Positions 24,801 to 36,949 are shown, counted from the first letter of the stretch. The stretch is 64,000 nt of DNA from Omphiscola glabra (GCA_964017045.1 OZ024807.1:4402481-4466480), one strand, 5' to 3'. Notes: generated by a model not told the origin, from the letters alone. Numbers and translations: made by a program.

Positions 24801-27800
24801 TCAAACTGTTGATATTAGGAAATATGAACCACATAGCTCATTGTTATGTTTATTATTTTCTTGCTTTTTTATGATTCAATGTGGTTCATATTTCCTGGTC
24901 CAGAAATTGATTGATTGGAGTTCTTATATAGCGCTAATTCCATGCTATGGTAGCATGCTCACGGCGCTCCGATGTTAGATGTTCGAGAGGCCTCACTGCT
25001 GCCTGTTAGGCGCACGTGAACTCCATCTCCCCATCTCCGGGTTTCTTCTCATCAGCACTTTCATTTTGTAGGGGCAGAACCAGTTTCTGATCCCCCATCT
25101 TGATGAAGTCACAATGTGTTGAAGACTTTTGACAAACGACCTTGCATTGTAATCCTAATCGTGTTCGTAAATTGACACGGAAATGCCTTTTTTTAATAGA
25201 AATTAATATCTAGACAGATTATATCTTAAATTTCCCAGCTTCATCCGTGAAATATAAATATAAAAACTTTTGTTGAATTTGTGCTTCTTTCTACATTAGG
25301 TACATCCAAGTCATCAATGAAGATGAGAGAGAAAGCACATACATGCACCAAATCGGAAACATACAGATGGATAAGAAAATTCCCTTTTGTTTTGCATCTC
25401 GTTCAAGCAACCCCTCAAATCAGATAAACCAAGTGCCAGACCAGCAACTTCAGTTACCCCAACAGAAACACCATCATCAACAGCCACATCAGAATTACCT
25501 GAATGTGTCAGGTGCGCCAATTATGATTATAACAGGTGATCAGAATGTGTGTCCGATGCATGGAATCATTAACCGGCCTGGACGTAACCACTCACCCCTA
25601 ACCATCACAGAGTTGCCACCTGATTCAAACGACAATGGAACGGGCCCATTGCCGATCACAGGTCCACAGCCGACTGATGATGGCAAGTCACAGATAGCAT
25701 TGAATCAAGGCAGGGCCAATAAATCTGCTGACACTCATGAACGGGATCATTTACTTGGTGAAATGCCTCTGGGGGGTGTTCAAAATTTAGGTAGATAAGA
25801 TACCTTTAGATTATTTTACATTTATTACTTTTGAGCTCTGGGGGAGGGGGAAAAAAGTTGGTAACCAACTTTAGCACTTTAGGGGTTTATAAATATTATC
25901 ATATAAATGATGTGTGTTGGAGTGGGCACTTTTGGGAGATTAGCCTGGTTGGCATTTAGTCAAGGTATGCCACCGCCTGAATGTATTAGTGCTACCTGGT
26001 TGAAGTTGGATATTAGTCTGCAAGACTAACCTCTGCCAGTTTGGTTTTCGTTGTTAAATTCATTTTGAGTCATTCAACTTTATTTTCTTTACCTTTATCA
26101 AGACCCATGCATCGGACACACATTCTGATCACAATCCATGAAATAACTTCACAAAATCTGTTGGCTCCCAGTTGAAAGATTTTCACATTTGTGAACACAT
26201 TCTTCTTCTGTGCCTCATCTTGGTTCTTCAACACATAAGCTTAGATGTCATAATCACCTATCCAAGCTGAGACCTCTCATGTCAGCTCAATGCAATGATC
26301 AACAAGATCTTATACAATTATTAAAATATTAGAGGTCGTGTTCTTTCATTCAGCAGGGTGTCGAGTCTTGGTTTATTGTCGGGTTGGGTTGGGGATACCT
26401 TTATATCAATTTTAAGTTTCAGGATAAGCCTTATCATAAGGGTTTATTTTAGTGATGTTGAAAGGGAGCTACAGTTAGAGGGACTATGAGAATTTCTTTA
26501 AGTGGGATTTTGTATTTTTTAGTTTTGCTTAGTCTAAATTTCATCCAAGGCAATCTATAAACTTTGCCTGTTGTTTCGAAATAGGGGAACTATTTTTTTA
26601 AATTTTAATATAACTCAAGGAGCAAATAATTTTGGACACAGTGATGAGAAATCAAATGAACCCGCACCATCCACTAGCAGTGACCAAACCACGGTAAAAT
26701 CATTTGATGAGCCCATACCGTCAACATCCTCCGACAGTGTCCAAGCTGCCGCCTCCTCCCTGTCAGTGGACGCAAATGAACTCAATGGGTTCCCATTCCA
26801 AGTACAGATTTACTACCAAGACATGAATGGTAAAATTCTGGACCAAAAAAAAAAGAATTAGTCAAAGTTTTTTTTTTTTTTTTTTAAGTAAATATATATT
26901 TAAATTAATTTTTTTTACACTTCTGATAGAGTACTCCTTATTTAATAAAATCATCTTTTCTTTTCTTCGGTGGTATTTTTTCAATGAACTTAAATCCTTG
27001 ACTCACATAAACGTCCTTTGCACATATAGAAAAGATAATTAAGGTCATATCTTAAAGGAAAAATACCTGTTATTAAAATGAAGTTTCTATCAATAATTGT
27101 GTCAATTTAAAACTGAAGTGATTTTTCCCACCCTTCTTCCAGGTGTGGAAGCCTGGAGGGTGTGGACTAAAGTCAAGCCTGTCACCAACAACAGAAAAGA
27201 GGCTGAAGCTTGTAAGTAGATTGTAGTAAAAAAAAAAACAATGAACGTGTGAGGCTTTGAATCTAAGTTTCTCAGTCAATGATTACCGTAAAAAGACTTT
27301 TGTTGTCATCTGGGAAAATATAGGAACAAAAATATTACCATTGATTGTTTTAAATTTATAAGCAAATCAAAACAATTCAATGTGTTTGAGTTCTTAAATT
27401 TTATGTCATTATTGTAATATAATTGGGAGTATCCTAGACTGTTCAGGGGCTGGAACGGACAACCATTTTTAGTGCAATCATTTGCCCATGAAATAAATAA
27501 TCTATCTATATATACATATATGTAGCATATTGAAAGAGATTATTCATTGCGGCCACCATGAATCTTACTTTCCTCATTGCGGCCACCATGCATTCTTACT
27601 TTCCTCATTGCGGCCACCATGCATTCTTACTTTCCTCATTGCGGCCACCATGCATTCTTACTTTGCTCATTGCAGCAATCAACTATGACATAACAACAAC
27701 AAGCTTCATTCAAAACTCGGCCAAGCTGTTGCTCAGCCTGCATGAGCATCAGAAACACACCAATCTCAAAGTGGAAGCCGGCAAAATCACAGACCAGATT

Positions 27801-29380
27801 CGATCTATGACATCACAGAAAAAGTAAGTCTGTCAGCAGATTGCAATCTTGGCATCACATCTGGTCAACGCTAGCATGTTGTGATGGATCCAGAGTTGAT
27901 AAGAAGCTAGTATTTATTGCAGTAGCATCATAAGAAGACCCAAGTTGTGGGAAGAGAGTACTTTGCATATTTTCTTAGCTCAATTAAAAAAAAAAATTTA
28001 AATATCTTTTTACATAGAAAAAGAATGTGAGAACCCATTTATATTTATTTACATGTTCCATGATAGCAAAATGTGAGAATCTAGTTATTACTTTATATTT
28101 CATGGTTAGCTTTTCATTGAAAATTAATTTATTTGATGCTCCAAATTTGAGGTTTCTGACAAGGTGAAGGAGGAATAATTTAAATATAATTTCCTGTTAA
28201 CAGCTCTGATCAGTGATCCTCCAATTATTGAAGACATGCGTCTATGATCCAAACAGATCAATATCACAATTTGAAATTATTCCATATCAATTTTGTTAAA
28301 ACTATTTTTATTTTGTAATAGTTTATCATTTCTTTTAACTGGTTTAATAAAAGTGAATTGCCCTTTCCACTTATTTTAATGTTTCAGCCTTTATATAAAC
28401 AACAGTATATTCTCTTTATTTAATTCAATAAACATAAGGTTCTTGATTCAATTTATACATCAATTTTTTTCTCCTAAAGCCATTTATTATCTATTTATTT
28501 TTAATTCATTCTATATGCAACTGCCATGCTATATTTTTATATTCAGTCTAAATACAACCTGTCATGTTATATTATTTCAGAAACATGGACAACAACTTGT
28601 ATAGAAAACTATCAGAATTTTCAGATTTGGCCAGTGAGGTGAGTTGTAACTCTGGGTAATGTCAGGGTCTGTCATGGATGGAGTGGTGGATTCGGCATCA
28701 TCATTCTTCATTCCATAATATATTAAAATGAGACTCTTTCTCCCCCCCCCCCTCAAAAAAATAATTACAATGTTGTGTGCAGCAAAGTTCAATTCCTTTC
28801 AAAATAGATGTATTGCTGCAGGGGAGAACAGTACCTTTTTGTCTCATGTGCAGTCTTTACATAAAACTAGATTGTGGCTCCTCTTTTTTTTTTTTCCAGG
28901 TCAGGCAATTTAAGTTAAAAAATTTATTTAATAATAAGTTTTAAAAATTCAATATTTTTTAACAGTTTACTTCGTTTTTACTCTCATTTGTTTTACTGGC
29001 AATGTTTTAAGCTTAAACTCTTAAGATTTTAAAATACTTGTTTATAGTATGACATGAAGCAATGGTTTAAAATGTGTCTGTGTGTTAGCTCTTAGAGGAT
29101 TTTTGAAAAGTAGGCCTACATTTAAAAATTGGTCTGGCTTATTTCTATTAATTTGATTTTGGGCTATTTAAGTGTTTGGATTTAATTTATATTATTTTTT
29201 TTTATATGGGAAGTGTAGAATTAAGGAAAGAGTTCATAGTAAAACAGTAATTTTGTTAAAATAATATAATTTGTGATTATTTTTCTTGAGCAGATTGCCA
29301 GTGCAAGGAATGGGATCATCACTGAGGAGACTGTCTCAAAGCTCTTCAAAGTGCAAGCTCTCAGGGATGTCCGTGGCTAA
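18825..29380 (+). CDS. Sec23/Sec24-type zinc finger plus von Willebrand A domain protein, 792 residues, 15 coding exons
   Basis: Coding exons: 18825-18921, 19249-19364, 20024-20194, 20538-20717, 20856-21074, 21594-21745, 22376-22570, 23538-23616, 24251-24357, 25300-25790, 26620-26829, 27143-27211, 27676-27823, 28581-28638, 29294-29380; every junction is GT-AG and phases agree, giving 2379 coding bases. Residues 1-32 are acidic. A zinc finger follows at C109-x4-C114-x17-C132-x2-C135, the spacing seen in Sec23/Sec24. The vWA domain (about 170-400) has a complete MIDAS: DTSGS at 178-182, T319 in ADGQTALGPAL, D345 in CTDG. Residues 440-600 are low-complexity with Q/H-rich runs; the C-terminus is helical. 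The order resembles Sec23/Sec24 cores, but length and tail differ from canonical COPII proteins. vWA proteins of the cpRAS (circularly permuted Ras) group are another relative, though I see no GTPase motifs. Function is not assigned. Confidence 0.8.
19144..19266. repeat. Three tandem 41-bp copies of a splice acceptor
   Basis: Each copy (TGTTAACATCTAACATTTCA, CAGAAGCCAACTATGATTAT, G) contains the intron 1 acceptor and first codons of exon 2 of the zinc-finger/vWA gene. Acceptors end at 19166, 19207 and 19248. Only the third keeps the downstream reading frame. 41 is not a multiple of three, so use of the first gives an early stop and use of the second shifts frame. Confidence 0.9.
21930..22135. 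repeat. Degenerate ATC/ATT-rich simple repeat
   Basis: Irregular CATAATCATTATCAT-type repeats in intron 6 of the zinc-finger/vWA gene. Confidence 0.85.
22571..22830. repeat. Minisatellite, 44-bp unit, starting at a splice donor
   Basis: The array begins exactly at the exon 7 donor (GTGAGTCACAAAGTTGTAAT) of the zinc-finger/vWA gene. About six copies follow in which the donor-like start is GTGAGACACAAAG. The repeat unit therefore includes a copy of the 5' splice site. Confidence 0.9.
22975..23290. repeat. Minisatellite, about 59-bp unit, five copies
   Basis: Copies of TTTAGAAACTGATGAATGTC, CTAATTCATAGATACTGACA, GATAGGCCTACATAGGACA in the same intron as the 44-bp array. Confidence 0.9.
24920..25150. 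mobile_element. Possible SINE- or MITE-like insertion in intron 9
   Basis: A GC-richer block beginning near TTATATAGCGCTAATTCCAT stands out from the AT-rich intron of the zinc-finger/vWA gene. The ATAGCGCTxATTCC wording is common at ends of gastropod short interspersed elements, from memory. No target duplication or second copy in this window was found. Confidence 0.3.
27546..27670. repeat. Minisatellite, 31-bp unit, next to a splice acceptor
   Basis: Four copies of TCATTGCGGCCACCATGCAT plus TCTTACTTTCC end at the exon 13 acceptor, which reads CTTTGCTCATTGCAG. The copies carry TTGCGG where the real acceptor has TTGCAG, so they look like amplified, inactive versions of the acceptor region. 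Confidence 0.9.
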
Positions 29381-30640
29381 CTGTCTTTGATAAGTGTTCC
29401 AGTAGAAAGCTAAGCTTGCTCTTCACATTTTTATGTTTGTTAGAAAGTGATGTAAACCTAAAAGATGAAAAGGTGTTTTAAAGGTGTAGCATTTCAATAT
29501 CTAAACAGCAATGAAAAAAAAATTACCAGGACTCAAATTTTTTTTTTACCAAGTGAACAGTTAAGCAATTTATTGTGGTGTTAGTGCTGAATGGTCACTA
29601 TATGGTCTATATGGTCACAGACAGAACTGTGTAATTATGGTCAATTCACATTCCTTTTAAAGGTTTTTCTCTCAAATTGTAAATGTATAAAACTTTGCTT
29701 GATTTCTTATGAATATAGTCTGCCTTGTTATTTATTTTTTTATTTGATACATATATTTCATATCTGTAAGTGTAAAAAGTTTTTTTTATTTTGCAAATCT
29801 ATTAATGAGATGTTTTTTAAAATGTAAATTAATATTAAGTAACATGGACATGGTAAAGAAATCCAGACAACATAATATTATGGAAGTTTTATGAAGAATT
29901 TTTTGAATTTTATTGAAATTTTTTTATTTTAAAGAAAACTTCATGTGATTATCTTTTGTGAATGATTTTAATTAATCAGCTTCGTAAAGAATTTAAAACA
30001 AAACATTTATATTCTTATGCTACATTAAAGGATAACAGCACCAGACCTGTTTACTCTTACGATTTTGGCGTACATTGTACGATTTTGAGGTGCATACATT
30101 ATATAAATTATATATACTGTATGTTTATTTTTTTACTATTAGGATAATGTATTTGAACGATTTTGTGATGATATTATACGATTTTAAGAGTTTGAGGGTA
30201 AACAGTTCTGCATCACTCACTCCATCCACCTGTTGCCAGTAAGAAAAATAACAACATATTTGCAAAAAGATATTTCCCATACTTGAATAACTTTTCGTTA
30301 ATTAAAAGAAATTTTTTTTGCCATGGAAAAATTTGCTTGGGGCTGTTGGCTTTTAATCAGACTTAAACTAAATCATTTCTCTGTGCATAAATTCTTTATT
30401 TGTTCAGATCTCTCGCAAAAAGTAAGTAGTGAGTTTTATTTATTACTGTAACTTTAAAAAATACTTTATTGGTTTAAATACTTAAGTGTTGATTGAAAGC
30501 ACTTATTTAATAGATACAGCTGATGGAAATAGAGGTGAATTACTTCATGAAATGATAATGATGGAGCTCAACCCCCGATATTAGTGTATATAGTGTATAT
30601 TGTACATCTGACATGTAAATAAATAAGTTTTAAAAAAAGC
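29381..30640 (+). other. 3' untranslated region of the zinc-finger/vWA gene with polyadenylation signal
   Basis: After the stop at 29378-29380 the sequence is AT-rich and non-coding. A good AATAAA lies at 30618-30623, so the transcript may end near 30640. The exact end is inferred. Confidence 0.45.
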
Positions 30641-30999
30641 TTTTGTTTTGACCACCATGTAATGCTTACAGTAATGAAGTCTTGCCATACATTCTTATAG
30701 CAATGTTCATGAACATAATATTGGCGACTATAAAGTCAAGTTAGATGTCTCTTGTGGTTTATTTCACAATTTGATCTAGTTAAAGGGGAAATGCAAAATT
30801 ATATGCTCATAATTTCAACCATATAATAGATGGATTCGTCTGAGTAATCTTGTGTGTAACCTGAGAAAGGGCATGGGGCATGTGTACACTATTACAACAT
30901 AAATTTTAAACCAGGAAGGAGGTGGGATTTAAATATCAGGTATTTTTTCAATCATAAATTCTCAAAAATATAAATATGATTCATTTATATATTTAACAT

Positions 31000-31255
31000 C
31001 TTGCCTATCTTTAAGATCATCTTGCCTATCTTTAAGATCATCTTGCCTATCTTTAAGATTATCTTGTCTATCTTAAAGATAATTTTGTCTATCTTTAAGA
31101 TCATCTAGCCTATCTTTACGATCATCTTATTATCTTTAAGATCATCTTATTATCTTTAAGATCATCTTGCCTATCTTTAAGATCATCTTGACTATCTTTA
31201 AGATCATCTTGACTATCTTTAAGATCATCTTGACTATTTTTAAGATCATCTTGCC
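31000..31255. repeat. Minisatellite, 20-21-bp unit
   Basis: About 12 copies of CTTGCCTATCTTTAAGATCA with CTTATTA and CTTGACTA variants. The unit contains the palindrome-like ATCTTTAAGAT, so the strand can fold on itself. Confidence 0.9.
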
Positions 31256-31805
31256 TATTTTCTCTATAAGCAAATGAGACGCTGAAACAAAACAATAAAC
31301 ATTTCTCACTGATTGTATTCTGAATAATGTGAATTAAAATTGTTACAGTGTGCTTAATTATTTGAACAGTCCTGTCATGCATTTGAAACTTCAGCCTTCA
31401 TTCGGTGGTCTAGGGTATTTGGACTGTTATAAAAACAGATTGAATAATATTGGAAAATGAGAATACAAAAAAAACAACACATTATTATAGCTGTTTGTTT
31501 TTTTGAATGGCATTTGTAATGTCAAAGCATATTTTTCTTAATGCAGTAAAACCTGTGAATAGCACTAACCCTTGTGACCAAACCAAAAGTGGGGCTATTT
31601 ATAATGAGGATGCTATTCGCAGTTTCAGCTAGAATGATGATCCTCCACACAGTAATTTGAAAGAAGAAGCCATGTGCACTGTAGAATAAGTTCATAACTT
31701 GTATGTCTACGTCAAAAGTGTACACATTTTTAAAGATATAAAAGTCTTTGGTTGTCTCTTTTATTAAGAATTTGGCCATGTACATGTAATGTTTGCTTAT
31801 TGTTA

Positions 31806-32093
31806 ATGGTGACAACTAGTTACTTATATGTCTCTACTTAAATGGTGACAACTAGTTACTTATATGTCTCTACTTGAATGGTGACAACTAGTTACTTATA
31901 TGTCTCTACTTGAATGGTGACAACTAGTTACTTATATGTCTCTACTTGAATGGTGACAACTAGTTACTTATATGTCTCTACTTGAATGGTGACAACTAGT
32001 TACTTATATGTCTCTACTTGAATGGTGACAACTAGTTACTTATATGTCTCTACTTGAATGGTGACAACTAGTTACTTATATGTCTCTACTTGC
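31806..32093. repeat. Minisatellite, 36-bp unit, eight near-perfect copies
   Basis: AATGGTGACAACTAGTTACT plus TATATGTCTCTACTTG repeated head to tail without spacers. Near identity indicates recent amplification or gene conversion. Confidence 0.95.
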
Positions 32094-32897
32094 TCTGTAC
32101 TGTGATTCTTTTATTGTGAGATCTGCAATTGGGTTATTCCCCCTCTGGAAATCGAAAACCATTTCTTTCGTTTTTTAGACGTTCCATTGAAGACAGATTT
32201 CATCGCACCAACTAACGCACAATGCGTTGTATCTAAGAAATATATATTTAAATATCGTGCTGATGAAAACATGGCTGATTCAGTGTTCATTTATTTCATT
32301 TCTAAAATTAAGATTAATAAGATTGAATTTTTAAAAAAAAGCAGGGGATGCAGACATATGACTATGCTTTCAACGTGGCTTGTATGTACAGTGGTATGCA
32401 TTTAAAAAATCAACGAAAAATAATGTTTGCAAAATATAATCTATGCGCTGTACACTCACTAAATTTAACGGACTGTTCAGTTGATGTTTGATTGGTGACA
32501 CCATTGATTTCTTGTTATCCTCCTTAGAGTGATCGGCAGTTTTAAAATCATCTTTGGAACCTCATTCAAAAATTGACTAAATTTCTCACAAACTGGGTGG
32601 GATACACATGCAAAAGCAGAAGAGTCTATTTTGGGAAACTGCAGTGTTAATTCTGAAGAACTTAGGCTATTTGGGGAAATTACAGTACTATCACTGAAGA
32701 CTGAAGCATTTTCATTTAGGCTATTTTGTGAATTTACAATACTAACACTGAAGCATTAAAGCTATTTTGAGAAACTACAGTATTATCACTGAAGCACATA
32801 GTCTATTTTGGGAAACTACAGTATTATCACTTAATCATATAAACTCTGATTTTAATGGAAAAAGGGGGGGGGGGGTAAGCGGCTTCATGCATGTATA

Positions 32898-33074
32898 CAG
32901 TGGCGTAGCGAGCTTAACTCGCGCCCGGGGCACAATACCTTTTTAGCGCTCCCAATACCTTTTTAGCGCCCCCCCCCATTCGAAAACCATACAATATTAT
33001 AGTAAAATATACCATTTGGCGCCCCATTGTGAGTAGCGCCCGGGGCATGATGCTCCCCCCTCACTACGCCACTG
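32898..33074 (+). mobile_element. hAT-type MITE, 177 bp, with 8-bp target duplication
   Basis: The ends are CAGTGGCGTAGCGAG and CACTACGCCACTG. The flanks are CATGTATA on both sides (32890-32897 and 33075-33082). The interior matches the 12303-12434 copy in reverse orientation (GCCCGGGGCATGATG, CATTCGAAAACCATACAATA). A short internal duplication (CAATACCTTTTTAGCGC) makes it longer. Confidence 0.85.
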
Positions 33075-33321
33075 CATGTATATTATTTTTTTAATTAATT
33101 TATTCTGTTGGGTTTTTTTTCTCCAGAAAATTGAAGAATTCGAATTTTGATTGATGTTACTGTTACAATTTTTGGCCCGATCGTGACGCTATTTTCATAA
33201 AGATTTTATTATTATTATAAAAATCAGAACTGTCACCGAGTTCTCGTGAGGCGTTGTACAGTTCATCTGAAGTTTCTTAGAACAAAAGTATAGATGTTGA
33301 TGAGATTGAACAAGACAAATG

Positions 33322-33565
33322 AAGGGCCGAGTAGAAAAAGTACTTAAGTGTATTTTTGAAGTTTTGAGAAAAATGAGTTTAAAATTTTTAAATTCTTATT
33401 TAGATACATTAAAATCTGCTCGAGGTAACTCTGAATCAAACAGTTATGGACATTTTTCATGAATGATATTTACAGGAATGATTCAGGGGAAGTACTCAAA
33501 TATAATGCCTGTATTAACTCATTTTTGGAAAATTGTAACTTAAGTACTTTTTCTACTCAGCCCTT
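33322..33565. mobile_element. Small inverted-repeat element, 244 bp
   Basis: Begins AAGGGCCGAGTAGAAAAAGT and ends with the near complement ACTTTTTCTACTCAGCCCTT; the inverted ends extend through ACTTAAG. Both flanks read CAAATG, possibly CAAATGAA. Non-autonomous DNA transposon, superfamily not assigned. Confidence 0.7.
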
Positions 33566-35049
33566 CAAATGAACATTGTTAAAAGTTGATTATAAAAACT
33601 GTCTTTTAAGGGAACAAGGAATAAAACGGCAGATGCAGGGAAATGTTGGAACAGCACATGATGCATTAAATAAAGTCTTTCACAAAGAATTCAAGATAAC
33701 ATCCTCCATCACTGGTTTATATAGCAAGTCGTAGGAAAACAGTCCCAGGAAAAATTTCGCTAGGAAAAAAAGTCACGGAAAAACTTTTTATTCACCGTAA
33801 TTAATGTGTAAGTCCGTAGGAATGTTTGTTATAGACTTTTGTGACTTGGACCCTTTTAAAATGAAAGACAGCACTATTCACTTAGAATTTATAAATACAA
33901 ATGAATATGTCATTTTCTTTTCAATATTTACTGTTTGATCAAAATATTGTATTGTAATGAAAGGTGTGTGGGAAAATAGTATCATCAGTTCACATAAAAA
34001 ATAACTCTTTGTGATCTTTTCTTTCAGTGCAAATTTCCATCATCGTTTTTGGCGCTCTCGGCATCTATTGATAGCTTTAATTTGTCAGAGCATACTATAA
34101 TGTCTTACACCGTAATATCTTTGATTGCGTGTCAGAGGCGTCACTAGGTTAGGCGTGGCCAGGTGTGGTAAATTCATTGTGCCCCCCCTCCCCCCACACA
34201 CACACAATTATTTTCCGGAATCTCCGCACCCCAGACTCCCCTCAATTCTTAACCGGATCATACACGATTTCTTATAGTATATTTTTGTTGTAAATTAATT
34301 CCTATAGCAAAAAAAAAAGGACATAATCTAAAGAACATAGAATTTGAGGTAACATAATCACTTTTTAAAAGATATTCTTTAACAATTAAAGCTTTAATGT
34401 TCTATTCTTCAAAGATGCATCACTTCATCAAACCTGTCAATCACTTTATCAATGAGCGGATTTAAAGTGTGTCCAGGAAGTCCCATTCAAATATCTAAGT
34501 TAAATTTCCAAATATTGACCAATCTTTGACTTCGTCGCCTTGGCCGGAGATCCTTGGGGCACGCGCAAAAAGATTCAACATATAAAACGATGGTAATAAT
34601 TTTATTAGAAGGCAACAAAACAAACAACAGGGCAGGTTTGCAAGTAATTTTAAATATATAGATAAAGGGAACCGACAGAATAGCTTTTTCCCCCTGAAGT
34701 TAATAGTTAATGCAGCTTAATGATGACCCGCTTAGAGCTTCACAAACTTAAGCTACGTGAATAAATGATGACCCGCATAGAGAATCACAAACTTAAGGTA
34801 CGCGACTACACTTATGTAGCACCCTGCTCTTATGGCAAACTGTTCTTGAGACTATCGGTTCTTGTGGCACTCTGTTTGGTGGCATCCTGTTCTTGTATTT
34901 AGCTCCGATATGTTATGAAACCGACTCGAACGACGTCTCAAATTAGCAATTTTCCAATTGGTGTCACCAGGGTCGCAGAAGGATGAATATGGATGGAGAA
35001 TACAAACCAAACAGGAATTGTATAGACTAAATTAGGATCCCACACTAGT
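33566..35049. other. Intergenic sequence without recognised gene
   Basis: AT-rich. Contains a C/CA-rich stretch at 34184-34206 and a direct duplication around 34715-34800 (TAATGATGACCCGC, CACAAACTTAAG). The sequence CAGAGGCGTCACTAGG near 34135 looks like a transposon end. Confidence 0.4.
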
Positions 35050-35340
35050 AGCAGAAATTTAAAAAAAGGCAGGCTACGCTAAGATGGACACTTAGAACGA
35101 ATGACAGAGGAAAACGGCTCAAAGGCAGACCTAGGCTTAGGTGGATGGAAATGTGGAGAGGGATCTACAACTAAAGCAGCTGGGAATCCGAGCATGGAAA
35201 AGAAAAGCATCGGGTCTGAGTGGAAGGGTCTGGTGAGGCATACCAAAGCCTAGATGGGCTGTAAGTGCCACAGGGATGAATGGAAGGTCTGAGTGGGGGT
35301 GTCGCCCGGTGCAGCCCCGCACCCCTAGTGACGCCACTGA
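35050..35340 (+). mobile_element. Degenerate LINE 3'-end remnant
   Basis: One frame reads KGRPRLRWMEMWRGIYN and a shifted frame reads SEWKGLVRHTKA, in the order found at the C-terminus of LINE ORF2 proteins. Stops and a frameshift show it is dead. It ends at CTAGTGACGCCACTG (about 35326-35340), which resembles a hAT-type end. Confidence 0.55.
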
Positions 35341-35749
35341 TGCCAGCTTATTTTGTCAGCCAAGAAAAATATACAAAATGTGTGAAACTCAAAGACTTTT
35401 ATATGAAGGGGAAGGGTTGGGGTTTATACTTTTGTTATGTAGTGTTAATTTGGGGGGGGGGGGGGTTAGAGAGCAATCTCATACAACAATTCTTTTTACA
35501 TGTTAATTTTTTTTTGTTAATTAATTTTTTTTTACAAATTGTATGCTTTTTCGAATGTACGAAAAAAAAAAGCCTAGATTATTTAAAAACTAATTGTATT
35601 TTTGCTTGCAAATAATGAGAATATTTTTAGCTTGAAATTTGCTGGCTCCCCCCCCCCCCCCCCCCAAACTGGTTGAAATGTTATAGAATAAGAGAGGGTT
35701 AGTGGATGGAAATATGATACAAAGTCATATGGGGTAGTGAGTGGGTGAA

Positions 35750-35972
35750 GTAGATCATATTTTTGTGATGTGTAGATCATATTTTTGTGATGTGTAGATC
35801 ATATTTTTGTGATGTGTAGATCATATTTTTGTGATGTGTAGATCATATTTTTGTGATGTGTAGATCATATTTTTGTGATGTGTAGATCATATTTTTGTGA
35901 TGTGTAGATCATATTTTTGTGATGTGTAGATCATATTTTTGTAATGTGTAGATCATATTTTTGTGATGTGTA
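35750..35972. repeat. Minisatellite, 22-bp unit, ten near-perfect copies
   Basis: GTAGATCATATTTTTGTGATGT repeated without interruption, preceded by a C-run of about 18 bases at 35649-35666. Confidence 0.93.
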
Positions 35973-36169
35973 ATATGTGCACAACCCCTTAGCTAAATGT
36001 CGTTCTGAGCCTAGTGCCCAAAATGACAAACAATTAAAGATGTTAGCTTAAAAGGGTTGTCCTGTCTAGCCTCCAACCCCCTCCCCCACATACATACACA
36101 ACCCAACAACCCTTTCCACTCAGAGACTAAATGCCGCACCCCCCCCCCCCCCCCAACCCAAAAAAAGTT

Positions 36170-36305
36170 TATCATAATTAATTTTAAAAAACATCTTCAA
36201 CTGACCAAAAACATCTTTAACTGACCAGAAAACATTTTCAACTGACCTAAAAAATCTTCAAAAACATCTTCAACTGACCAAAGCCATCTTTAACTGACCT
36301 CCTGG
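36170..36305. repeat. Minisatellite, about 20-bp unit
   Basis: Six to seven imperfect copies of AAACATCTTCAACTGACC following a C-rich run. Confidence 0.8.
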
Positions 36306-36949
36306 TAACGACAAACAACTGCGCGATTAACGGTAATTATCACCGTATTTTTATTTTTTTTTTTACATTTTAAAATGGATAAATGTTTACTTGTGAAAGT
36401 ATTCATACCACGGGCAGCCCTGTGGATCACGGGGTATTCAAAACACTGAGCAATTGTCTACAATAATTCAAATTTTTAAAAGGTGTTTACCAAAAGGTTT
36501 CCATCCAATTACTTTTGTGTTGTTAAATTTGTATGAAATAACAATCTTGAACACCCCAACAAAACTCCACCAAAAAACATTTTAATTATGAATCTCCTCG
36601 ACCTAAATAGACGTATATTTATTTCTCAACTCTAATTTTGATTGCATTTTTATAAGGATTAAGAATGTAGCTAAATTATAAATCACAGTCTGGAAGAAGG
36701 TGTAAATATTGATAGAACTATGTCAATACAAAAATTGAAAAATTGGTTGGTCCTAATAATTCTTGTACACAAGTGACAATGATATCCCCAAGAAACTGCA
36801 GGCGTATCTATCAGACTACAAAGTCTAACAACCAATTATTTTTAATTGCACTTTTCCATGCGCGTTTTAGTGTTTGTTATTAATTAAGATAAATAATTGC
36901 ACTTATTTCATCGGTGCAGACGTAGACTTGTAATTATTTAGAGAATTTG

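Noticed and set aside
31806..32093. CRISPR-like array of 36-bp repeats
   Set aside because: Copies are directly adjacent without unique spacers, and the genome is animal; it is a minisatellite.
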